DNA of 13,159 bases from Actinomycetota bacterium (GTDB taxonomy: Bacteria; Actinomycetota; Actinomycetes; Mycobacteriales; Jatrophihabitantaceae), in NCBI GenBank assembly GCA_019241805.1, contig JAFAWL010000127.1:1-13159 (forward strand), in the 5' to 3' direction. Below, in pieces: positions 1-7,362 of the stretch. Each line of letters opens with the position of its first letter. The first letter of the stretch is position 1. The notes beneath the pieces were generated by a model that saw only the letters and a program-made list of their open reading frames with translations, did not search any database and was not told the DNA's origin. The position numbers and the translations under genes are program-made.

Positions 1-588
1 GGCCAGGAACCCGATGAACACCGACGCCCCGGAGCCGCTGCTCTGGCCGATGCCGGCAAAGGCGTTACCGGTGAACTCGACTTCCAGCGTGTCGCTGTTG
101 AGCGTCTTCAGCGAGTTGTAGACGTTCTTGAACAGGGTTGGGTCGAAGTGGTCGCTCTGCCAGGTGATCGTCACCAGCGCGGTGTTCGAGCCGCGGGTGC
201 TGTTGAGCAGCTTCGCGTTTCCGGCGGTGGCCTCGTTCGGCTTGGAGCAGTCGATCGATTGCCACGGTGAGGCGATCAGCGCGACGTGATTGTTGGTCGT
301 GCACTGCTTCGCCAGCGCCGACTGCACCTGCGACGGCTCGTCGGCGAAGGCCTGGTTGTTCTTGTTCTTGAGCACGACGGTGCCGGCTACGCCGTTCTGA
401 CTGTCGAGCCCGGCGTCCTTGAGCAGTTTGGCCACCGAGGCGGTCTCGGTGTGCGGGAGGCTGAAGGTGTCCTTGTAGGCGGCTCCGCCCAGCGCCCCGG
501 CGATGCCCTGCGCGGCGACGATCAGGACGATCCAACCGGCGATAACGAACCACCGTCGACGGATGGCGAACTCGGCAATGCTTTTCAT
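1..588 (-). CDS. MMPL-family RND exporter, N-terminal part (runs off left edge)
   Basis: This is the first 196 residues of an MMPL-family transporter, a proton-driven membrane exporter of lipids or hydrophobic compounds. It starts MKSIAEFAIRRRW and is followed at once by a hydrophobic first membrane helix (about residues 13-33). A periplasmic porter segment of about 150 residues follows, containing family-typical stretches such as YKDTFSLPHTETASV and LVTITWQS. The fragment ends in EFTGNAFAGIG, which in this family precedes the second membrane helix. The ATG at 588-586 is supported by an AGGAG (plus-strand 594-598), 5 bases upstream. The C-terminal half, including the proton-relay Asp-Tyr motifs, lies outside the window. 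It reads in the same direction as the mod operon but is separated from it by 253 bases with a hairpin, so it is probably a separate transcription unit. The substrate cannot be inferred. Confidence 0.9.
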   Translation of the reverse strand, partial: MKSIAEFAIRRRWFVIAGWIVLIVAAQGIAGALGGAAYKDTFSLPHTETASVAKLLKDAGLDSQNGVAGTVVLKNKNNQAFADEPSQVQSALAKQCTTNNHVALIASPWQSIDCSKPNEATAGNAKLLNSTRGSNTALVTITWQSDHFDPTLFKNVYNSLKTLNSDTLEVEFTGNAFAGIGQSSGSGASVFIGFLA

Positions 589-674
589 CGATACTCCTGG
601 TCAGGGCGTGGCGACGCGGCGCCCGTCGATGGCCGACGGATGGATCGGATGGTTCTGGAGCAGCTCACAGCCTG

Positions 675-709
675 CCTCAACCGACTCAACGGGACCACCC
701 GTTTTGAGG
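675..709. terminator. Bulged stem-loop between the mod operon and the MMPL gene
   Basis: An inner perfect 6-bp stem, AACGGG (688-693) with CCCGTT (698-703), encloses the loop ACCA. It is extended by an outer 6-bp stem, CCTCAA (675-680) with TTGAGG (704-709), with a 7-base bulge on one side. The structure lies about 130 bases after the permease-ATPase stop codon and about 90 bases before the MMPL start. It could end mod transcription or act in the MMPL leader. There is no T-tract on the minus-strand side, so it is not a canonical intrinsic terminator. The stretch 589-841 otherwise holds no convincing gene. Confidence 0.35.
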
Positions 710-841
710 TTCCGCACGGCGTGTCCTCACTCCCGGCGTCGATAGGCCACGCTGTGACGGGATCTGCCGGTTACGTGTCGGCGCCGCCCGGATCATCGCG
801 AAATCGTTGTTCCAGACGCGCAGAATAGCCGACGCTGGAGC

Positions 842-2713
842 TCACATCTGTGCCTCGCCCGGGAGGGGATGAACCGGTTCGAGTTCTCGCTCGGTTTGAT
901 CGGCCGCCGCCCAGACCGTGACCGTCGAGGCGACGATGTCGACGCGCGCACGCCGGCCCGGGCGCAAAGACAGTCGTTCGATGGTGCGCAGGCGAAGCTC
1001 CGGGCCGCCGACGACGCGCACGCTCACGGCGGTGTAGGAACCGACGTCGGCAACGTCGTCGACGACCACTTCGTGCGCGCCCTCAGGGTTCAATACCACA
1101 TGTTCCGGACGAACACACCACAACACGTCGGTGCTGGGGGCGAGTGCCTCGGTCGGCGCGCCGAAGGTGATCGGTCCGGCACTGATGAGTCCGGGTCCGG
1201 CGATGACGCCCTCGTTGAGGTTCTGAATACCGAGCAACCGTGCCACCAACGCCGATGCCGGTCGCCGATAGACCTCCTCCCGGTGTCCCACCTGAAGTAG
1301 CCGTCCCTCGGCGACGACGAGGATTTCGTCGGCGAGCAGCGCCGCTTCTTCCGGATCGTGCGTGACCAGCACGGTCGACAGGCCCGTCTGCTGCTGCAAC
1401 CGCCGAAGCTCGCGGCGCAGTTCGTCACGAACCGGCGTGTCCAGGGCGGTGAACGGTTCGTCGAGGAACACCAGACGCGGCGAGCGCGCCAAGGCTTGGG
1501 CCAACCGGACCCGTTGTCGTTGGCCACCGGACAGTTGGTTCGGCAGCCGGTTCTGCAAACCGTCCAAGTGCAGGGTATGCAGCCACCAGGCAGCCAGCGC
1601 CGGGTCGGCGTCGACTCCGAACAGCAATTGCTCCCAGACCGTGCGACCGGGCAGCAGGCTGTCGCCCTGCGGCACGTAGCCGATGTGCCGTCGCTCGGTC
1701 GGCACGTGGTTGATCGGTTCGCCGTTGTATTCGACTGTGCCGGCGTCCGGGCCGAGCAGACCGACGAGCGATCGCAGGGTGATGGACTTTCCTGACCCGG
1801 ACGGTCCGAGAATCGCGACGCGGTGCTGGGTAAACCGATGCGACAGCTGAAGGCGGAACGAGCCGACGTGCGCATCGAGAGCGCAATCGACCGTCGTCGG
1901 CGTCATCGGTCCTGGTGGACGAGCCTCGGGCAGTCGGGCGTCGTGTCTGCGGCGACGGGGTCGCCGCGCCAGCGCCACGCTCAGCAGCACGCCGACCGAT
2001 GCGATCAGCAACGCCAGCGCGGTCGGCGCCTGGGTGCCAGGGATGCCGGTGCTGGAGAACTGCACGTAGGTGAACACGGGCAGCGAATACGGGTGATACG
2101 CCAGCAGCACGGTCGCGCCGTACTCACCGAGCGCGCGCAGCCAGGACATGACGACGCCGGCGCGAATCGTGGGACTCGCCACCGGCAGGCTGATCCGCCA
2201 GAAGCGCGAAATCGGCCGGTGCCCCAAAGCCGCGGCCAATTCGCCCAGCGCGGGATCGACCGCCTCGAACGCCGCCCGGGCCGCGATCACCAGGAACGGT
2301 GCGGCTACGAACGTCTGGGCCAACACGATGCCGGTCACCGAGTCGGTGAGGTGACCGCCGAACCAGTGACCCAGCGTCGTGTACGGACCGACCAGATAGA
2401 TCAGCACGATTCCGCTCATCACCGGCGGCAGCGCCAGCGGCAGCTGAACGACCACGCCGACGATCGCCGCCGCCGGGCCCCGCGCGTGCGCGAGCCAGTA
2501 GCCCAGCGGCACCCCTAACAGCGCGATCACCGCCGCGGCGACGGTGGCGCTCAACGCCGAGGTACGCAGCGCGTCCCACAGCCCGTCGTTGGAAAAACCG
2601 CGATCCTTCGCGTCTGCGAAGCGCCAGACGAAGGCGACGATCGGCACGAGCAGGTAGAGCAGAAGGAGTCCGCCCAGCACGTAGACCGGGCTGCGCGAGA
2701 CTCGCAGGGTCAC
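842..2713 (-). CDS. modBC: Molybdate/tungstate ABC transporter: permease fused to ATPase (ModB-ModC fusion)
   Basis: This 623-residue single chain joins the two cytoplasmic-membrane subunits of an oxyanion importer. Residues 1-250 are a ModB-type permease with about six membrane helices and an EAA-loop (about 158-177, ELAAALG...ISLP), the contact with the ATPase. An Arg-rich linker follows (250-270). Residues 271-495 are a complete ABC ATPase: Walker A GPSGSGKS (303-310), Q-loop Q349, signature LSGGQ (394-398), Walker B LVFLDEP (414-420) and switch His452. Residues 500-600 (RPEHV motif) resemble a TOBE_2 regulatory domain. Two copies would provide a full 2+2 transporter. The GTG start at 2713 overlaps the stop of the binding-protein gene as GTGA, indicating translational coupling. 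An in-frame ATG (Met270, 1906-1904) preceded by AGGA sits exactly at the domain junction. Molybdate or tungstate is inferred from the operon; sulfate is less likely. Confidence 0.9.
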   Translation of the reverse strand: MTLRVSRSPVYVLGGLLLLYLLVPIVAFVWRFADAKDRGFSNDGLWDALRTSALSATVAAAVIALLGVPLGYWLAHARGPAAAIVGVVVQLPLALPPVMSGIVLIYLVGPYTTLGHWFGGHLTDSVTGIVLAQTFVAAPFLVIAARAAFEAVDPALGELAAALGHRPISRFWRISLPVASPTIRAGVVMSWLRALGEYGATVLLAYHPYSLPVFTYVQFSSTGIPGTQAPTALALLIASVGVLLSVALARRPRRRRHDARLPEARPPGPMTPTTVDCALDAHVGSFRLQLSHRFTQHRVAILGPSGSGKSITLRSLVGLLGPDAGTVEYNGEPINHVPTERRHIGYVPQGDSLLPGRTVWEQLLFGVDADPALAAWWLHTLHLDGLQNRLPNQLSGGQRQRVRLAQALARSPRLVFLDEPFTALDTPVRDELRRELRRLQQQTGLSTVLVTHDPEEAALLADEILVVAEGRLLQVGHREEVYRRPASALVARLLGIQNLNEGVIAGPGLISAGPITFGAPTEALAPSTDVLWCVRPEHVVLNPEGAHEVVVDDVADVGSYTAVSVRVVGGPELRLRTIERLSLRPGRRARVDIVASTVTVWAAADQTERELEPVHPLPGEAQM

Positions 2714-3654
2714 CCGGAAAGGACGGTGCTGGTCAGGCTGGTCGGCACGCCACTACCGGTGACCTTGGGCGGGGTGGTCAGGTTGAACCCGTCCTGCTTC
2801 AACACGGCCAGGCCGTCCTTGCCGAGCAGGTATTGGACGAACGCTTCGGCGCCGGCCTGGTCAGGTGCCTGATTGAGGACCGTGACCGTGTAAGTGGCGT
2901 TGAGTGAGACCCCGGCCAGCTGCACCGTCTGAATCTTCGCGGCTATCGCCTCGCTCGAATAGAAGAAGGCGGCGTCCAGTTGGCCGGACTGCAGGCGGCC
3001 GACCAGCGTCTCCTCCGGGTAGATCGCCGGCTTGACCGCGGCCAGGCTCGGCTGGGTCTTGCTCGTGTCGGTGATCGCTTGGGCGGCGAGTTTGCCCTTG
3101 GGGTCGGTGGCCGGGTCGGTCGAGCCGAGCAGGAATCCGGGCTCCGTCACGACGTCGTACCAAGGCTTGGATTTGATGTCCGCGGCAAACTTGCTCTTCG
3201 GGTTGTAGCCCAGGACCAGCGGGGCGCTGGCGAACGTGGCGTACCACGACACCCAGTTGCCGCCGGCCGTTCCCATCAGCGTGTTATTCACGGTCGGGCT
3301 CGCGCTGATGAACACGTCTCCCTGCCGAACCTTGCCCGAGATTTGCGAGGCGAGCGCGGTGGAGCCGGCCCCGAAGCCGCTGAATGTGTAACCGGTCGCG
3401 GCCTTGAAGCCTGGTGCGATCTGCTTCTCCATGACGTCGACCAACGACCCGGCGTACATCACGCTCACCGGGCCGGATCCCTTGGGGATGTTCGAACTGG
3501 AGGACGCCGACGCGCTCGACGATGCCGCCGACGAGGATGAGGACGAGGTCCTCGCCTTCGAGGAGCTGCACGCCGACAGGGCGAGAGTCACCACCAAAGC
3601 CGAACCCACGAGCGCGCCCACGCGCGAGATTGCGGAAGGACGGATCAACTTCAT
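2710..3654 (-). CDS. modA: Molybdate/tungstate-binding lipoprotein (ModA/WtpA-like)
   Basis: This is the extracytoplasmic solute-binding protein of the importer, 314 residues. A lipoprotein signal peptide ends in the lipobox LSAC with Cys29 as the lipidated residue. A low-complexity Ser/Ala tether (about 30-55) follows. The binding domain begins with VSVMYAGSL (63-71) and contains GAGSTALA and DVFISAS (113-119), the oxyanion-loop features of this family. DPATDP (180-185) and PEE (213-215) resemble the acidic positions that complete metal coordination in WtpA-type proteins, so it looks closer to WtpA than to E. coli ModA. Its ATG overlaps the regulator's TGA as ATGA, and its TGA overlaps the next gene's GTG, so it is the middle gene of the operon. 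Whether molybdate or tungstate is preferred cannot be read from sequence. Confidence 0.88.
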   Translation of the reverse strand: MKLIRPSAISRVGALVGSALVVTLALSACSSSKARTSSSSSSAASSSASASSSSNIPKGSGPVSVMYAGSLVDVMEKQIAPGFKAATGYTFSGFGAGSTALASQISGKVRQGDVFISASPTVNNTLMGTAGGNWVSWYATFASAPLVLGYNPKSKFAADIKSKPWYDVVTEPGFLLGSTDPATDPKGKLAAQAITDTSKTQPSLAAVKPAIYPEETLVGRLQSGQLDAAFFYSSEAIAAKIQTVQLAGVSLNATYTVTVLNQAPDQAGAEAFVQYLLGKDGLAVLKQDGFNLTTPPKVTGSGVPTSLTSTVLSG

Positions 3655-4052
3655 TCAGGCACCTCGATAACGACATTGGTGGATTTGACACTCGCGACCG
3701 CAAGAACCCCGGGTTCGAGCCCGAGCTCGTCGGCTGATTCGCGGCTGATCAAAGATGTGACCCGGTGGGGTCCACATTGCAATTCGACTTGGGCCATGAC
3801 GGCGTCACGAACAACTTTCGTGACGACGCCGACGAATCGGTTTCGGGCCGATTCGCGACCGGCCGGGATCGGCGCCAGTTGGGTGGCCGCGGCGGCGGTG
3901 GTTTCGGCCAGCCGGACAAGTTCGAGGCCGTCGATGGCCTGCCGGCCGCCCTCGTCGACGAACGTGGCTCGGCCGGCGTCGGCCCACCGGCGCAGCGTGT
4001 CATCACTGACTCCGAGCAGAGCCGCCGCGTCTTTGACTCGATAGCGGGGCAT
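3651..4052 (-). CDS. HTH regulator with C-terminal Mop/TOBE domain (molybdate-responsive)
   Basis: This small one-component regulator (133 residues) is probably the molybdate or tungstate sensor of the operon. Residues 4-50 form an excisionase/MerR-type helix-turn-helix (YRVKDAAALLGVSDDTLRRW). After a short Ala/Pro-rich linker, residues 69-131 form a Mop-type TOBE domain (ARNRFVGVVTKV... LGLEPGVLAVASVKSTNVVI), the fold that binds molybdate in Mop and ModE. It is the first gene of the operon, and its TGA overlaps the modA ATG by 4 bases. I chose the ATG at 4052 over an in-frame TTG at 4061 because that TTG overlaps the end of a -10 box (TATAGT). The protein differs from ModE, which has a larger winged-helix domain and two Mop copies. 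It may bind DNA as a repressor, or buffer molybdate. Confidence 0.85.
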   Translation of the reverse strand: MPRYRVKDAAALLGVSDDTLRRWADAGRATFVDEGGRQAIDGLELVRLAETTAAAATQLAPIPAGRESARNRFVGVVTKVVRDAVMAQVELQCGPHRVTSLISRESADELGLEPGVLAVASVKSTNVVIEVPE

Positions 4053-4079
4053 AGGCCGCAACTATAGCCGCAGCTGCGG
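4052..4079 (-). promoter_or_regulatory. Predicted leaderless promoter and palindromic operator of the mod operon
   Basis: Reading the minus strand, a near-consensus -10 box TATAGT (plus 4061-4066) is followed by 8 bases and then the ATG of the regulator. Transcription should therefore begin at or next to the start codon. No Shine-Dalgarno sequence is present, which fits a leaderless mRNA. Directly upstream lies a perfect 12-bp palindrome, CCGCAGCTGCGG (4068-4079), placed in the -35/-10 spacer. TGCGGC also occurs on both sides of the -10 box (minus strand of 4055-4060 and 4067-4072). No clear -35 box is visible. The palindrome is a plausible binding site for the operon's own HTH regulator. Confidence 0.5.
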
Positions 4080-4210
4080 ATCCAATAGTCAGGGAGTGAC
4101 GAAAGTGCGGTTGATCACTGTGGTTCCGGATGCGACCATAAGCGCGCTGTAGGCGGGCGTCGCAAGCCACGGCCTCGGGTAGGACGAGGCGCAGAAGCGA
4201 TGGGAGCGCC

Positions 4211-4705
4211 ATGACCGAATCACAACGCGAACCCGTGCCCCGCAACGATGAAAGCGAGTTCGGGACCGCGATGGGGTTTCTCGATTTCGCCCGACGAGCG
4301 GTCTTGAAGAAGCTCGACGGCCTTTCCGAAGAGCAGACGCGGCGAAGTATCGTGCCGACCGGGACGACGTTGCTGGGCCTGGTCAACCACCTCGTCGACG
4401 GTGAGCGGTACTGGTTTCGCGTGCACCTATTGGGTGAGGGAACCGAGCCCGACTGGGACGCGCACATGAGCGCTGACCCGAGAGATTCGCTCGACGAGGT
4501 GCGAGCTCGGTACCAGGAAGCTATCGCCGACGCGAACGCCGCGATCAACCGGCTCGGCCGGCTCGATGCGCGCTCGGTGGGGGAGGTTGACGGTCGGCCG
4601 ACGACCTTGCGGTGGACCATCGCCCACATGACCAGCGAGACGGCCCGTCACGCCGGTCACGCCGACATCCTGCGTGAACTGATCGACGGGGTGACCGGCC
4701 GTTGA
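4211..4705 (+). CDS. DinB family protein (DUF664)
   Basis: This 164-residue cytoplasmic protein has a DinB/DUF664-type four-helix bundle. Actinobacterial members of this superfamily are mostly metal-dependent, and some are thiol (mycothiol) transferases; the reaction of this one is unknown. The N-terminal part carries LLGLVNHLVDGERYWF with His60. The C-terminal helix has the family-typical pattern IAHMTSETARHAGHADILRE (His139, His147, His150). His60 with two of these histidines is the likely metal site. The ATG at 4211 is preceded by GGGAG (4202-4206) at 4-base spacing. It is transcribed away from the mod operon, and its stop lies only 16 bases from that of the convergent lipoprotein gene. 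The 4080-4210 upstream stretch shows TTGATC (4111-4116) but no matching -10 box. Confidence 0.85.
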   Translation: MTESQREPVPRNDESEFGTAMGFLDFARRAVLKKLDGLSEEQTRRSIVPTGTTLLGLVNHLVDGERYWFRVHLLGEGTEPDWDAHMSADPRDSLDEVRARYQEAIADANAAINRLGRLDARSVGEVDGRPTTLRWTIAHMTSETARHAGHADILRELIDGVTGR

Positions 4706-4721
4706 CGGAATCACCGGCGAG

Positions 4722-6005
4722 CTAATCGTTGAGGACGGTCAAGCTCGGGTCGTCGCAACGAGCGGGCTCGGCCAAAGCGCCGTGCGGCATTGCACAGGTC
4801 AATCCGGCGACGTAGTCCGTGAACAGTTGCCGCCCTCCTCCGGTCCAGGCCCCTCCTGAGGGTAGGGCGTAGAAGTTCGCCAGCCGCCGCGACGTCCAGC
4901 GCAACTTTCCGCTGCCGGGGTCGCGTCCTTCGATGGTCGCGGTGTTGAACGGACTCGTCGACGCACCCGCGTCGTCGAGCTCCTGCACCAGCGTGCCGTC
5001 TCGGGCCGCGACCAGTCGATCGAACGTGATGCCGGTAATCGCGGATGACCGGCCGGAGGTCATCGACACGGCCCGGACCGCTGCTCCGTCGGCACTGACG
5101 TACAGCACCCCGCGCTGCGAATCCACGGCCCGCAAGGCGTACTGATGAATGTCGGCTTCGACAAGTCGGCCGGTGGCGGGTTCGTAGACGTCGTCGTTGT
5201 CCAGCACGACGCGATCACCGACGGCGACGGTGGGAGCGGCGTTGAGCAGCGAGGTCGGCGTCGGGATCAAGGCTCCGGTCGTCACCGCGAACAGCTCGAG
5301 CCCGGTGACGGTACCCGTCACGAACACCCGGCCGCCGGCCACGACGCCGGTCCGGCCGATCGACGCGCCGTCGGTGCCGGTCCGCGCGGCGTCGAGCACC
5401 ACCGTCCACGCCGGTCGAGCGCTTTCCAGATCGATCCGATCCAGTCGCCCCGACTCGATTGCGATCACGGCGGCGCCGTCGGACCAGATCGCCCCGGCGT
5501 CATCCCCCGGCCGCAGATCTGCCCGCAGCCGGCCGGTGAGCGGATCGACCAGCAGCTGTCGCGGCGCTCCACCCGAGGCCGGATCGACCAGTCCCACCCG
5601 GATGACCGGGCCGATCGCGGCCAGGGAGCTGACGACATAGCCCGGCGGAACCGCAGCGCCGCTGGTCCAGGTGACGCGCCCGGTGTTCAGATCGAACCCG
5701 CGCAAGGTCGCGTCCCACCCGACGACCATCGTCGGTCCCGACGACGCCGACAGAATGTCGTGAAGCGCGGCCGTGCGATAGACGAGCGGGTTGCCGGGCC
5801 CGATCAATACCGGAGCGCCCAGTGGAACCGACCAGCGAACCCCGCCCACCGTCGAGCACGGGCCCGAGGCCTGACACGAGACCGGTGCCGAGGCGGTGAC
5901 TCGCGGCGCCTTCGACGAGCACGCCACCAACGCGCCCGCGAGTACAGCGGTCAGGATGCCGACCACGAGCGTGATCGGCGGGCGGCGCCGCGACCACGCG
6001 ATCAT
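4722..6005 (-). CDS. Lipoprotein with PQQ/WD40-like beta-propeller repeats, function unknown
   Basis: This 427-residue predicted surface lipoprotein has a basic N-terminus (SRRRPP), a hydrophobic stretch (11-28) and the lipobox LVAC with Cys29 lipidated. The rest consists of degenerate PQQ-like blades of the form variable-D/E-x-x-(T/S)-G-x-x-x-W, for example FDLNTGRVTW, RIDLESARPAW, YEPATGRLVEA and RDPGSGKLRW. This suggests a seven- or eight-bladed propeller outside the membrane. Two close cysteines (44 and 50) and two near the C-terminus could form disulfides. No catalytic residues are evident, and PQQ binding itself should not be assumed. Such proteins often act as scaffolds or are annotated as PQQ-binding-like. 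The ATG at 6005 gives a well-formed signal peptide. It lies 31 bases after the antiporter stop on the same strand, so co-transcription is likely. Confidence 0.8.
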   Translation of the reverse strand: MIAWSRRRPPITLVVGILTAVLAGALVACSSKAPRVTASAPVSCQASGPCSTVGGVRWSVPLGAPVLIGPGNPLVYRTAALHDILSASSGPTMVVGWDATLRGFDLNTGRVTWTSGAAVPPGYVVSSLAAIGPVIRVGLVDPASGGAPRQLLVDPLTGRLRADLRPGDDAGAIWSDGAAVIAIESGRLDRIDLESARPAWTVVLDAARTGTDGASIGRTGVVAGGRVFVTGTVTGLELFAVTTGALIPTPTSLLNAAPTVAVGDRVVLDNDDVYEPATGRLVEADIHQYALRAVDSQRGVLYVSADGAAVRAVSMTSGRSSAITGITFDRLVAARDGTLVQELDDAGASTSPFNTATIEGRDPGSGKLRWTSRRLANFYALPSGGAWTGGGRQLFTDYVAGLTCAMPHGALAEPARCDDPSLTVLND

Positions 6006-6036
6006 GGGCGGCGTCCGACGAACATCCGTTTATTGT

Positions 6037-7239
6037 CTACGTACCGGCAAGTTGTTGTCCTCGGCCGTACCGGGCGGCGATCGGTCCGTAGCTCAACCCG
6101 TGCAGCACGACGCTGATGAACACTGTGGCCACCGTGGCGTCGCCGACGAAATCGTTATCGGGCGAGGGCAGACCGATGAAGGCGAGCAGACCGAACACGA
6201 TCGAGGCCAGCCCGCGCGGTCCGAGCCAGCCGAGGAATGCCGCGTCGCGTGTGCGTATCCCGCTGCCGATCAGTGAAAGCATCACCGGCGCGACACGGAT
6301 GACGGTCACGGCGAGCAGCCCATACGCGATCACAAGAAGGTCGAAGCGGTGGTCGAACAGATCGGTGACTACCTCGCCGAACACGAACCAGACCACGTAG
6401 GACAGCAGTTCGGTCACGTCCTCGGTCAGGTGCAGCGCATCATCCGGAATGCGCCGGGCGGCCGGGCCGAAGAAAGCGCCGGCGACGAATGCGGCGACGA
6501 AACCGTTGCCGTGGAGCGATACCGCCAGGCCGTATGTGATCAGTGGTACGGCACCGACACCCAGCCGCAATGCCGAGGGTTGCGTCCAGCCGTGCGACCA
6601 GGCAGCGGTCAACCCGCGCGCACAGCCGGTGCCGATTACGGCGCCTACTACCACGGCGATCAGGAAACCCGGAACGGCATCGGCGAGTGCACGCAGCGGG
6701 ATATCGCCTTTCTCCTGCGCCTGAGCCGCGGCAAGGCAGAACAGGAAGACCGGTGCGACCAAACCGTCGTTCAATCCGCTCTCAACGTTGAGGATGTCGC
6801 GCAGCCGCTGCGGAATACGACGGTCGCGGGTCAGGGTGGCGGCCGGAGCGAGATCGGTAGGTATGGCGATGGTGGCAAGAACCGCCAGCGACCAGAAGTG
6901 CTTGGCGTGAAAGAGCGCGAGTCCGGACAGGATCGCCAGAAGGAACGCAAGCGGCAACGCGATGCCGAGCATGCGTCCGAGCACTGCGCGTTCGCGCCGC
7001 CAGATCCGTGTCGGCACCTCCGTCGCGTCGATGAAAAGGAACAGGGCCAGCACGATCGAAACGGTGCGCTCAGTGAAAAACCCCTCGAGCTCGATGTTGA
7101 ACACCGGGTGCGGGCCGCTGGTGAGCGCGATTCCGGCCGCGACCATCGCCAGGGGAGCCGTGATGCTCCAGCGCGCGAACCGGCCGGCCACCAAAGCCCA
7201 CGCGAAGAGGATTGCCATGATCACGGCAAGCGCCAGCAC
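6037..7239 (-). CDS. CPA1-type cation/proton antiporter
   Basis: This polytopic membrane protein (400 residues from the chosen start, about 11-13 helices) exchanges Na+ or K+ for protons. The Na_H_Exchanger hallmarks are present: TIAIPTDLAPAATLT around Asp129, followed by ILNVESGLNDGLVAPV. Here Asn157-Asp158 form the ND ion-binding pair typical of electroneutral CPA1 exchangers, and Glu153 replaces the usual GES position. Later stretches such as LGWLGPRGLASIVFGLL also fit the family. The longest reading frame begins at GTG 7287. I chose GTG 7239 because GGAGGT (minus strand, 7251-7246) sits 6 bases upstream of it and the extra 16 residues are only an Arg/Gly-rich stretch. It is probably the first gene of a pair with the propeller lipoprotein. 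Confidence 0.85.
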   Translation of the reverse strand: MLALAVIMAILFAWALVAGRFARWSITAPLAMVAAGIALTSGPHPVFNIELEGFFTERTVSIVLALFLFIDATEVPTRIWRRERAVLGRMLGIALPLAFLLAILSGLALFHAKHFWSLAVLATIAIPTDLAPAATLTRDRRIPQRLRDILNVESGLNDGLVAPVFLFCLAAAQAQEKGDIPLRALADAVPGFLIAVVVGAVIGTGCARGLTAAWSHGWTQPSALRLGVGAVPLITYGLAVSLHGNGFVAAFVAGAFFGPAARRIPDDALHLTEDVTELLSYVVWFVFGEVVTDLFDHRFDLLVIAYGLLAVTVIRVAPVMLSLIGSGIRTRDAAFLGWLGPRGLASIVFGLLAFIGLPSPDNDFVGDATVATVFISVVLHGLSYGPIAARYGRGQQLAGT

Positions 7240-7245
7240 GATCCG

Positions 7246-7251
7246 ACCTCC
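7246..7251 (-). promoter_or_regulatory. Ribosome binding site that fixes the antiporter start
   Basis: The minus strand reads GGAGGT at 7251-7246, 6 bases before the GTG at 7239, an almost perfect Shine-Dalgarno match. The upstream alternative, GTG 7287, has no comparable site. Just upstream is a 5-bp GC stem (7262-7266 with 7271-7275, 4-base loop), and a possible -10 box TACGGT lies at 7293-7288. No -35 box is visible for it. Confidence 0.55.
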
Positions 7252-7352
7252 CGACCGAGATCCCCGCCTCCGGGGCCGGGCTCGCACACCGTAACAGCGG
7301 CGATGGGCTGGGGACGCCGTCGACGAACTTCAGGTGGACAGGCACGCAAGTC

Positions 7353-7362
7353 CGCACGTGCG
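7353..7362. repeat. Perfect 10-bp palindrome in the divergent intergenic region
   Basis: CGCACGTGCG is a perfect palindrome lying between the antiporter (leftward) and the small membrane protein (rightward). It starts 13 bases after a TGGACA that could be a -35 box (7335-7340), so it is a possible operator. The rest of 7240-7449 shows no gene. At this GC content a 10-bp palindrome can arise by chance. Confidence 0.25.

Noticed and set aside
65..828. Open frames (65-553 minus, 286-828 plus) over the left edge and the 589-841 gap
   Set aside because: The MMPL frame accounts for 1-588. The other frames have no domains, no good ribosome binding site and Arg-rich shadow composition.
3481..3570. 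Low-complexity Ser-codon stretch as a DNA repeat or array
   Set aside because: It is explained by the Ser/Ala-rich tether of the binding lipoprotein. The codons vary and there is no regular repeat unit.
4111..4142. TTGATC as a -35 box for the DinB gene
   Set aside because: No TAnnnT element occurs at 16-18 bases. The nearest candidate, CATAAG, is 20 bases away and poor.
5145..6116. 323-residue open frame on the plus strand, antisense to the propeller lipoprotein
   Set aside because: Arg/Asp/His-rich composition without domains. The minus-strand frame has a signal peptide and propeller repeats.
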